This document shows, one piece after another, positions 57,651 to 64,000 of a stretch of DNA of 64,000 bases; the first letter of the stretch is position 1; every line of letters starts with the position of its first letter. The stretch spans positions 310,001-374,000 of the forward strand of contig NZ_JWLW01000012.1 of assembly GCF_000808575.1 (NCBI RefSeq). The letters run 5' to 3'. A model generated the notes under the pieces. That model had not been told where the DNA came from. It saw nothing but the letters and a program-made list of their open reading frames with translations, and made no database searches. A program made the position numbers and the translations under genes. The stretch is from Alteromonas marina. GTDB lineage: Bacteria > Pseudomonadota > Gammaproteobacteria > Enterobacterales > Alteromonadaceae.

Positions 57651-58910
57651 ATGACGAATCAAACTGACAAGATTCTTTCTGACCAAGCCTCTTCAAAGCA
57701 GGCCTATTCAGAGCAGCACTCAGCGTTGGGTGAATACTCACTGGCCACTATAACCTTTTGGCTGGCTTTCGGAACCTTTGTGATTGGTTGCAGTGAATTT
57801 GCGGCAATGGGTTTATTACCTTACTTTGCAGAAGACTTTGGCATTACTGAAAATGTCGCTGGTCACGCAATTAGTGCTTATGCCATTGGTGTTGTAGTGG
57901 GCGCGCCGCTTATCACTGTCTTTTTTTCCAGGCTTGCAAGACGCACCATGCTTATTTCAATGATGGTATTCTATGCTGGCGGAAACTTGCTAACAGCACT
58001 AGCGTGGTCAGAATGGACAATGAACATAGCGCGCTTTATTGCTGGCCTACCTCATGGCGCTTACTTCGGCATTGCCATGCTCTTTGCTGCAGACATCGCC
58101 GGTAAGAATAAACGGGCGCAAGCGGTCAGTAACGTCATTTTAGGCTTGGCTATTGCCAATATTATTGGTGTGCCGTCAATTAGCGGTATTGGGCAAATGT
58201 TCGGATGGCGAACTGGCTTCTTTATTATTTCAGCCTTTGCGTTAGTGACTGCGTTAATGGTTTGGAAAACCGCACCGTACCGCGGCCCTAATCCAGATGC
58301 CAAACCGCTAACCGAGCTTAAAGCTCTGAAAAACAAAGACGTGCTGCTGGTACTACTTATGGGCGCGATTGGCTTTGGTGGCATGTTCTCGGTGTATTCT
58401 TACTTTAGTGCCTCTTACCTCAATACAACCTCTTCACCTGAGTGGGGGATCTCGGTCACATTGCTTATCTATGGCATAGGTGTAACCTTGGGCAACATTA
58501 TTGCAGGCCGCTATTCTGAAGGCAGGCTACTGACTTCAGCGATTACATTTCAGATTTTACTGGGTCTATCAGCTGCAGCTTACGCCGCGTCGATGGGGAA
58601 TCCATACTTAATGGCAGTATCACTGTTTTTCATTGGTATCGGTGGTGGCATGGTGGTGCCGCTGCAAACAAGGCTTATGGACGTCGCTGGCGAGGCTCAG
58701 ACTCTAGCTGGCGCAATGAACCATGCGGCTTTTAACACCGCTAATGCGCTTGGCCCCTGGTTGGCAGGAATGACACTGTCAGCGGGTTATGGCTATACAT
58801 CAACGGGTTGGGTAGGCCTAGCGCTTGCCGGTGGTGGTGTACTGGTGTGGCTGGCCATTGTTATGACTGCTCGCAATACTCAAGTACAAACAGCAACCGT
58901 ATCTGGTTAA
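57651..58910 (+). CDS. AraJ-like MFS transporter
   Basis: A 12-helix major-facilitator transporter of 419 residues. The sequence after a polar N-terminus of about 30 residues (GTFVIGCSEFAAMGLLPYF, then VAGHAISAYAIGVVVGAPL and FIAGLPHGAYFGIAMLFAAD) is close in motif order to E. coli AraJ and related drug or sugar effluxers of the DHA1 group. The substrate is not predictable. The ATG at 57651 has AAAAGGA six bases upstream; earlier in-frame ATG and TTG codons are less well placed. It ends at a 12-bp hairpin. Confidence 0.85.
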   Translation: MTNQTDKILSDQASSKQAYSEQHSALGEYSLATITFWLAFGTFVIGCSEFAAMGLLPYFAEDFGITENVAGHAISAYAIGVVVGAPLITVFFSRLARRTMLISMMVFYAGGNLLTALAWSEWTMNIARFIAGLPHGAYFGIAMLFAADIAGKNKRAQAVSNVILGLAIANIIGVPSISGIGQMFGWRTGFFIISAFALVTALMVWKTAPYRGPNPDAKPLTELKALKNKDVLLVLLMGAIGFGGMFSVYSYFSASYLNTTSSPEWGISVTLLIYGIGVTLGNIIAGRYSEGRLLTSAITFQILLGLSAAAYAASMGNPYLMAVSLFFIGIGGGMVVPLQTRLMDVAGEAQTLAGAMNHAAFNTANALGPWLAGMTLSAGYGYTSTGWVGLALAGGGVLVWLAIVMTARNTQVQTATVSG

Positions 58911-58920
58911 ATGAAGGTCT

Positions 58921-58948
58921 AGCGCTGACAACTTTCGTTGTCAGCGCT
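58921..58948. terminator. long perfect hairpin between the transporter and RRM genes
   Basis: AGCGCTGACAAC and GTTGTCAGCGCT form a perfect 12-bp stem with a TTTC loop, between convergent genes. The T-tract is weak (TGTTAATTA), but position and stem strength support termination. Confidence 0.75.
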
Positions 58949-58970
58949 TGTTAATTATGTACCCTCGGTA

Positions 58971-59324
58971 TTACTCGGCGTCGTTTTCACGCTCAGAGCT
59001 ATTGCGAGAAGCACTTCCCCATACATCTTCGGGAATGTCTCTTTTAGGCGCTGGCGCACTGGCTATCGCTTCAGCCTGCTTCTTCTCTTGATTTGACCAC
59101 TTAACACGAATTTTCTTACCGTTTATGACTTTCGCATTGAGCGCTTCAATCGCGTTGTCGGTTTCGTCTTGTGTACTCATTTCAACGAAACCAAAGCCTT
59201 TGGATAAGCCAGAAGCCTCATCCATCACCAAGTCGCACGACGCTATGGTGCCAAACTCGAAAAACAAGTCTTCAAGGTCTTCTTTTGTAAACGTCTTTGG
59301 TAAGTTTCGAACTAATATACTCAA
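58971..59324 (-). CDS. RRM-domain RNA-binding protein
   Basis: A 117-residue protein with one RNA recognition motif (about residues 1-80): RNP2 ILVRNLP (3-9) and RNP1 KGFGFVEM (about 43-50), both with the expected aromatic residues. A charged C-terminal tail follows (KKQAEAIASAP and a Ser/Glu/Asp-rich end). Such small RRM proteins occur in scattered proteobacteria and cyanobacteria and are thought to act as RNA chaperones. Targets are unknown. Translation appears to start at TTG (59322-59324): the only upstream in-frame codons before a stop give ATT. An extended -10 promoter lies about 40 bp upstream. Confidence 0.88.
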   Translation of the reverse strand: MSILVRNLPKTFTKEDLEDLFFEFGTIASCDLVMDEASGLSKGFGFVEMSTQDETDNAIEALNAKVINGKKIRVKWSNQEKKQAEAIASAPAPKRDIPEDVWGSASRNSSERENDAE

Positions 59325-59362
59325 GGTAATGGCTCTGCTTTAAGGTGGTTTGCACTACACCT

Positions 59363-59371
59363 ATTGTAGCA
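59363..59371 (-). promoter_or_regulatory. extended -10 promoter of the RRM gene
   Basis: On the minus strand TGCTACAAT fits the TGnTATAAT extended -10 pattern. No good -35 is present. It lies about 40 bp before the TTG start. Confidence 0.45.
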
Positions 59372-59440
59372 CGCAGCAGCATGTTGAATAGGGGTATTAA
59401 CCGCTTAACGCTTATTACTGAACAAGCGCCCTAAACTTCG

Positions 59441-60421
59441 TTAACGCCTATTTGTTGTTTGCTGATAAGTATCTCGCCAGCATGAAACATTCATTCCAAA
59501 AGTTCGTTTAAAAAGCCTATTGAAATGCCCGGGATCTTGATAGCCCACTGCCCATGCAATTTCTTCTGCACTCTTATCGCTGTGTTTAAGAAACTCTTTA
59601 CCCTGTTCTATTCTAAGTTGTTGAATGTAACCAAGGGGAGTTTCCCCCGTAGCCTCTTTAAACCTGCGTTTAAAGGTGCGTTCGGTCATATTGATGCGCG
59701 CCGCCATTTCACCAATAGTCACTTTTTCCGCAAAGTGTATCTCTAACCACTGCTGAATATTTAAAATATCGTCGTCTTGATGATAGGTTTGGTGGTTGAG
59801 CGACGTTGCTTCTGACGTTACACCACGGCGAAAGTCGACCAGAAACGCCTGCTCTATAGCCTCCCCCACAGCTTTGCACGACAAACGCGATATTAGAAAA
59901 ACAATTATTTCTAAAGCAGCATTTAGCCCTGCAGAACAATACAGTTCGCCCGTGGCAGTAATGAATCTATCAGATCTAAGGTTCACTTTGGGAAAAGCTC
60001 GCGCAAAGTGTGATTGTTTATGCCAGTGAGTGGTGCCCATTCTCTCGTTTAGCAGCCCTGCCTGTGCGAGAAAAAAAGCGCCGGTGGCTGCCGCCATTAT
60101 TGGAATACCTTTGCCATGCCACTGCCTTAGCTTTGGGTATAGAGCGGCTTGCTGTACCAGTAATGGTTCCATGTCACCCCACACACTGTGCAGTATTACC
60201 AAATCAGTCTCATCAATATCCGCCAACGCGCAGTCTGGGGTAATCGCAAGGCCACTAAACGTTGTCGTTGGATTACCGTCTATTGTCACTAGCTTTACCG
60301 TTATCGCGTTTCCCAGCAGTTTATGCTGAAGGTCTGACGCAAATTTTAGCACGTCATGGGTTAAGCCCATGCTAAGCCCCATGGTGTTTTCGCTGGCATA
60401 TAAGGTTACGTGTTTAAGCAT
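59441..60421 (-). CDS. GlxA-type AraC-family regulator (DJ-1/PfpI domain plus HTH)
   Basis: A 326-residue regulator with an N-terminal DJ-1/PfpI-like domain (about 1-190, with LVILHSVWGD and MAAATGAFFLAQAGLL) and a C-terminal AraC DNA-binding domain (about 225-322, GEMAARINMTERTFKRRFK and GYQDPGHFNRLFKRTFG). Such GlxA-type regulators sense small metabolites. The ATG at 60419-60421 has AAGGGA upstream; a more distal ATG would add a poorly conserved 32 residues. It is divergent from an acyl-CoA catabolic operon with 139 bp between, so control of that operon is the natural inference. Confidence 0.88.
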   Translation of the reverse strand: MLKHVTLYASENTMGLSMGLTHDVLKFASDLQHKLLGNAITVKLVTIDGNPTTTFSGLAITPDCALADIDETDLVILHSVWGDMEPLLVQQAALYPKLRQWHGKGIPIMAAATGAFFLAQAGLLNERMGTTHWHKQSHFARAFPKVNLRSDRFITATGELYCSAGLNAALEIIVFLISRLSCKAVGEAIEQAFLVDFRRGVTSEATSLNHQTYHQDDDILNIQQWLEIHFAEKVTIGEMAARINMTERTFKRRFKEATGETPLGYIQQLRIEQGKEFLKHSDKSAEEIAWAVGYQDPGHFNRLFKRTFGMNVSCWRDTYQQTTNRR

Positions 60422-60560
60422 GGTCTTTCCCTTTTCAAGCTCGCTATTTTGATTTCGCCACTTTGGCCCGATTGGCCAATCAAATGTCCCAACCCACACT
60501 GTTAACATTATTTTCACAAAATTACTATGAAGTCAGTCACAATTTCGTAGAGATAGAAAA
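60422..60560. promoter_or_regulatory. divergent control region with GATTGGCCAATC palindrome
   Basis: Between the AraC-type regulator and the acyl-CoA dehydrogenase gene. The perfect 12-bp palindrome GATTGGCCAATC (60470-60481) is preceded by a partial repeat TTTGGCCC (60462-60469). Candidate operator; the binding protein is unknown. Confidence 0.4.
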
Positions 60561-61715
60561 ATGCAATTTACTGAAGAGCACAACGCGCTTAGAAAAACCG
60601 TTCACGATTTTGTAAATCAAGAGATGGACCCGTTCATTGACGAATGGGAGCACGAAGGCATTGCTCCCCTTCATAGCTTGTTTAAAAAGATGGGGAATTT
60701 GGGCCTTTTAGGTATTCAAAAGCCTGAGGCCTACGGCGGCGCTGGCTTAGATTACAGTTATAACCTGGTATTTGCTGAAGAAATAGGTCGAGCGTATGGC
60801 GGCTCTATTCCTATGGCTATCGGCGTTCAAACCGATATGGCCACCCCTGCCCTAGCCCGATTTGGCAGTGATGAACTAAAGCGTGAATTTTTAGCGCCCG
60901 CTATTACCGGCGACATGGTGGCATGTATTGGAGTGAGTGAACCAGGGGCGGGGTCAGATGTTGCAGGGTTAAAAACCACAGCCCGTACAGATGGTGACGA
61001 CTTTATTATTAACGGCACGAAAATGTGGATAACGAATGCCACCCAAGCAGACTGGGTTTGCCTGCTAGCAAACACAAGCGACGGGCAAGTGCATGCTAAT
61101 AAATCATTAATTATCGTCCCCCTTAACACCCCAGGCATAACCATTTCAAAGCCGTTAAACAAACTGGGGATGCGCGCCAGCGACACTGGCCAAATTTTCT
61201 TCGATGATGTGCGCGTTCCAAAGCGCTTTTTAATCGGAGATGAAAACAAAGGCTTCACTATGCAAATGATGCAATTCCAAGAAGAGCGCATGTATGCAGC
61301 AGCTAGTGCGCTGAAAGGAATGGAACGCATTATAAGCGACACCATCGAGTGGGCAAAAGACCGACACACATTTGGTCAGCCTGTTATCAACAACCAAGCC
61401 GTCCATTTCAAAATAGCTGAACTGCAAAGTGAAATTGAGGCCCTGCGCGCTTTAACTTGGCAGGCTTGTCAGGATCATATTGAAGGAAAAGATGCTACTT
61501 ACTTGGCGTCAATTGCAAAACTGAAAAGCGGCCGATTGTGGCGACAAGTTACCGATGGCTGCCTTCAGTATTGGGGCGGTATGGGTTTTATGTGGGACAA
61601 CCCTGTTGCGCGTGCATATCGCGATACCCGAATATTATCCATCGCTGGCGGAAGCGACGAAATGATGCTCGGCATTATTGCAAAGTACATGGACATTTTC
61701 CCGAAACGTAGATAG
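60561..61715 (+). CDS. acyl-CoA dehydrogenase (AtuD-like or short/branched-chain type)
   Basis: An FAD-dependent dehydrogenase of 384 residues making the alpha,beta-double bond of an acyl-CoA. Family motifs are ACIGVSEPGAGSDVAGLKT near 116, WITNATQADW near 155, DRHTFGQPVINNQ near 270 and the C-terminal AGGSDEMMLGIIAKYMD, whose Glu corresponds to the catalytic base region. Together with the downstream carboxyltransferase subunit it resembles citronellyl-CoA dehydrogenase AtuD of acyclic-terpene utilisation clusters. Isovaleryl- or other branched-acyl-CoA dehydrogenase activity cannot be excluded. First gene of an operon (12 bp to the next). Confidence 0.85.
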   Translation: MQFTEEHNALRKTVHDFVNQEMDPFIDEWEHEGIAPLHSLFKKMGNLGLLGIQKPEAYGGAGLDYSYNLVFAEEIGRAYGGSIPMAIGVQTDMATPALARFGSDELKREFLAPAITGDMVACIGVSEPGAGSDVAGLKTTARTDGDDFIINGTKMWITNATQADWVCLLANTSDGQVHANKSLIIVPLNTPGITISKPLNKLGMRASDTGQIFFDDVRVPKRFLIGDENKGFTMQMMQFQEERMYAAASALKGMERIISDTIEWAKDRHTFGQPVINNQAVHFKIAELQSEIEALRALTWQACQDHIEGKDATYLASIAKLKSGRLWRQVTDGCLQYWGGMGFMWDNPVARAYRDTRILSIAGGSDEMMLGIIAKYMDIFPKRR

Positions 61716-61727
61716 CGACGTATTTTT

Positions 61728-62720
61728 ATGATGAAAACAGTTCAAGATATGCTGAACAAAAATATGCGGCTACCCGTAATTTGCGCCCCCATGTTTTTAG
61801 TTTCTAGCCCAAACTTAGTGATTAACGCATGTAAAAATGGCGTGGTAGGTAGTTTTCCCGCCTTTAATACTCGCACTCAAGCAGCGTTAGATGAATGGTT
61901 GACCACCATCACCGCAGCCTTAGATGAAGAAAAACAGGCTAACCCAGCAGCTAAAGTGGCTCCATACGCTGTGAATCTGGTGGTGCACGCCTCGAACAAG
62001 CGCCTTCATGCCGACTTCGAAATAGTCAAAAAGCATAAAGTTCCGTTTGTTATCACCAGCCAAGGTAATCCTAAACCTGTTATTGATGCAGTCCATCAGT
62101 GGGGGGGCATTGTTTTTCACGACGTAATAACTGTGGCCCACGCGAGAAAAGCCATTGAAGCAGGTGCAGACGGCCTAATCTTAGTTGCCGCAGGTGCCGG
62201 CGGGCACGCAGGAGAGGTAAACCCTTTCGCGCTTCTGCGTGAAGTGAGAGAGTTTTGGCAAGGCCCACTGGTACTTGCTGGCGCTATTAATGATGGTTAC
62301 GGTATTAGAGCCGCAGAGATTTTAGGCGCTAATTACAGCTATATGGGCACACGCTTTATAGCAACGAACGAAGCCGAAGTAGACCCTGATTACAAAACCA
62401 TGTTGGTTAACGCCAACGTAAACGATCTTGTGTTTACTGACACCTTCACTGGCGTCAAATGTCACTTCTTAAAGCCCTCTATAACTCGAGCTGGCGTAGA
62501 CTTAGCGTCGATTGAGGGTAAAGAAAATGTCGACTTAGACTTAGGCGGCAGTAACGCTTGGAAATACATGTGGAGCGCAGGACACGGCGTAAGCGGAATT
62601 CGCTCAGTGATATCAGTACATAGCCTGATAGAACAACTTGAAGGGGAATACAATAAAGCGGCCACAACGCCATTGTTTAATCACACTGCGGAACATCAAA
62701 CCGCGCATGCAGGAAGCTAA
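61728..62720 (+). CDS. nitronate monooxygenase-like flavoprotein
   Basis: A 330-residue FMN-binding TIM-barrel protein of the NMO/2-nitropropane dioxygenase family. Motifs are VICAPMFLVSSPNLVINA near 17, VITSQGNPKPVI near 107, the glycine motif GAGGHAGEVNPFALL near 156 and SYMGTRFIATNEA near 204. In acyl-CoA and terpene degradation clusters such proteins often accompany the genes, possibly protecting against nitronates or reducing enoyl groups. The true reaction is unknown. It lies 12 bp after the dehydrogenase gene and 3 bp before the carboxylase gene. Confidence 0.88.
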   Translation: MMKTVQDMLNKNMRLPVICAPMFLVSSPNLVINACKNGVVGSFPAFNTRTQAALDEWLTTITAALDEEKQANPAAKVAPYAVNLVVHASNKRLHADFEIVKKHKVPFVITSQGNPKPVIDAVHQWGGIVFHDVITVAHARKAIEAGADGLILVAAGAGGHAGEVNPFALLREVREFWQGPLVLAGAINDGYGIRAAEILGANYSYMGTRFIATNEAEVDPDYKTMLVNANVNDLVFTDTFTGVKCHFLKPSITRAGVDLASIEGKENVDLDLGGSNAWKYMWSAGHGVSGIRSVISVHSLIEQLEGEYNKAATTPLFNHTAEHQTAHAGS

Positions 62721-62723
62721 GAC

Positions 62724-64000
62724 ATGGCCATTCTTCACTCTAATGTCGATGTTAAAAGTACATCGTTTAGTAACAATTACGCCGCAATGGAAGACGCCGT
62801 TGCCGAATTTCGCACTATCGAGCAAAACGTCATTCAAAACGCGCAAGAAAAAGCACCGCGTTACGAAGAAAAAGGGCTACTGTCACCACGCAATCGACTC
62901 GCCTTATTGCTTGACCCCAACATGCCGTTTCTTCCCCTTTCGACATTATGTGGTTATCTGCAAGAAGGCGACAAAGACGGCAGTGCTGCCGGTGGCGGAG
63001 TAATAGCTGGCATTGGTTATGTCGCTAACACTCGCTGTATCGTTATGGTTGACGACTATCTCACTAAAGGTGGCAGCATAACCGAACTTGGTAGCAAAAA
63101 GCGGCTGCGCTTGTATCACATTGCCCTTCAGCAAAAATTACCAGTAATAGCGTTATCACAAAGCGGTGGCGGCGACCTTACTTCGCTAGGTGATTGGTTT
63201 GGGTTCTCTGCTGCAGGTTTCGCTATGCAGGCTCGCTTGTCGGCCGCAGGTATTCCGCAAATAACGGTTGTGCATGGCAGTGCCACAGCAGGCGGTGCGT
63301 ATCAGCCAGGACTGTCAGACTATGTAATCATGATACGCAATCAATCTACGGTGTACCTTGCAGGCCCGCCTTTATTAAAAGCCGCAACAGGGGAAATAGC
63401 CACTGACGAAGAAATAGGTGGCGCAGAGATGCACAGTGAGGTTTCTGGCGTAGCAGATTTCATTGCTCAAAGCGATGCCGATGGTATTCGCATTGCCCGT
63501 GAAGTTACGCAAATGCTGAGCTGGAATAAAGATTTTTCCGAAGCTACTACACCTAGCGATGTTGCCCCTGTTTATACTTCAGATGAGTTACTTGGCATCG
63601 TTCCTAAAGACGCCAAGACTCCATTTGATGTGCGCGAAGTCATTGCCCGTATCGCTGATAAATCGGATTTTGTTGACGTTAAACCCGAGTTTGATATGGG
63701 CACCGTGTGCGGATACATTGCCATTGAAGGGCAGCCCTGTGGCGTTATAGGCAATAATGCGCCTATTACCGCGAAAGGCGCAGCGAAAGCAGCACAATTT
63801 ATCCAGTTGTGTGAACAAGCTGGCACTCCTTTGTTGTTTTTACACAACACCACCGGCTTCTTGGTGGGCACAGAGTCTGAACGCGCAGGCATCATTAAGC
63901 ACGGCGCCAAACTCATTCAAGCAGTTACCAATGCTACTGTTCCTAAGATAAGCATCGTACTGGCAGGTTCATTTGGCGCAGGGAACTACGCCATGGCTGG
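62724..64000 (+). CDS. biotin-dependent acyl-CoA carboxylase, carboxyltransferase (beta) subunit, 5' part
   Basis: An open reading frame continuing past the right edge, 425 codons in view. It begins MAILHSNVDVKS like methylcrotonyl-CoA carboxylase beta subunits. It carries carboxyltransferase motifs: GGGVIAGIGYV near 94, SATAGGAYQPGLSDYVIM near 195, YLAGPPLLKAATGE near 217, EIGGAEMHSEVSGVAD near 236 and LHNTTGFLVG in the C-terminal half. MCC and geranyl-CoA carboxylase (AtuC) beta subunits share these. Divergent spots (DDYLTKGGSITELG, SQSGGGDLTSLGDWF) and the AtuD-like neighbour favour a geranyl-CoA-type or other branched-enoyl-CoA enzyme, as inference. Partial at 3' end. Confidence 0.9.
   Translation, partial: MAILHSNVDVKSTSFSNNYAAMEDAVAEFRTIEQNVIQNAQEKAPRYEEKGLLSPRNRLALLLDPNMPFLPLSTLCGYLQEGDKDGSAAGGGVIAGIGYVANTRCIVMVDDYLTKGGSITELGSKKRLRLYHIALQQKLPVIALSQSGGGDLTSLGDWFGFSAAGFAMQARLSAAGIPQITVVHGSATAGGAYQPGLSDYVIMIRNQSTVYLAGPPLLKAATGEIATDEEIGGAEMHSEVSGVADFIAQSDADGIRIAREVTQMLSWNKDFSEATTPSDVAPVYTSDELLGIVPKDAKTPFDVREVIARIADKSDFVDVKPEFDMGTVCGYIAIEGQPCGVIGNNAPITAKGAAKAAQFIQLCEQAGTPLLFLHNTTGFLVGTESERAGIIKHGAKLIQAVTNATVPKISIVLAGSFGAGNYAMA

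Noticed and set aside
60827..61369. 180-codon minus-strand ORF opposite the acyl-CoA dehydrogenase gene
   Set aside because: Fully antisense to a clear acyl-CoA dehydrogenase; no independent evidence.
62638..63003. 121-codon plus-strand ORF at the start of the carboxylase region
   Set aside because: The ATG at 62724 opens a different, uninterrupted frame to the window end with clear carboxyltransferase motifs. The 121-codon frame has no recognisable features.

Overview
The window is a chromosomal segment of a marine gammaproteobacterium, most likely an Alteromonas (inference). The grounds are protein-level recognition of most genes, an rsmE-gshB-yqgE-ruvX-pilT-yggS-yggT block arranged as in other gammaproteobacteria, a PEP-CTERM PrsK/PrsR pair, an orphan SapC-family protein and DUF885/DUF4426/DUF2007 proteins common in Alteromonadales. 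No rRNA, tRNA, CRISPR array, insertion sequence, integrase or prophage gene was found. Both ends cut genes: murC at the left and an acyl-CoA carboxylase subunit at the right.

Region 1 (1-12,100): the dcw cluster on the minus strand, in transcription order mraZ-rsmH-ftsL-ftsI-murE-murF-mraY-murD-ftsW-murG-murC. Most genes overlap by a few bases, so this is one operon for the cytoplasmic and lipid-linked steps of peptidoglycan synthesis and for septal synthesis. Its promoter region has a TTGACA -35, three 10-bp-spaced TGGNN repeats that fit MraZ operators and, just upstream, an excellent LexA-type palindrome. A terminator-like hairpin lies inside ftsL.

Region 2 (12,190-24,890): single genes for a beta-barrel outer-membrane protein, a SapC protein and an M19 dipeptidase. 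A copper/silver-type RND efflux operon follows (outer-membrane factor, adaptor with fused metal-binding domains, pump), with a Cys/His-rich exported protein upstream. Then come an alpha/beta hydrolase and a peroxiredoxin-glutaredoxin fusion.

Region 3 (25,000-38,700): a chromosomal ParA plus small ribbon-helix-helix-like partner, a TPR-GGDEF diguanylate cyclase with a GFA-like protein, PrsK/PrsR, a FabH-like ketoacyl synthase, a collagen-like beta-propeller lipoprotein, a LoiP-like M48 protease, MscS and an unlisted 59-residue membrane peptide.

Region 4 (38,800-47,150): the housekeeping block rsmE, gshB, yqgE, ruvX, a DUF2007/zinc-ribbon protein, pilT-pilU (minus strand), then yggS, proC, yggT and a DUF4426 protein.

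Region 5 (47,300-60,420): fadH with a candidate FadR operator, a VOC protein, a DUF885 protein, GST, periplasmic SodC, OsmC, exported MsrA, an Xre/cupin-azlC-azlD operon with two abutting palindromic operators, an AraJ-like transporter, an RRM RNA-binding protein and a GlxA-type AraC regulator.

Region 6 (60,560-64,000): start of an acyl-CoA catabolic operon (acyl-CoA dehydrogenase, nitronate-monooxygenase-like flavoprotein, biotin-dependent carboxyltransferase subunit), resembling acyclic-terpene or branched-acyl-CoA degradation clusters and divergent from the AraC regulator.

Most of the window is ordinary core genome. The most interesting signals are regulatory (LexA box beside the dcw promoter, Xre tandem operator, FadR-like site) plus the ParA/RHH module.
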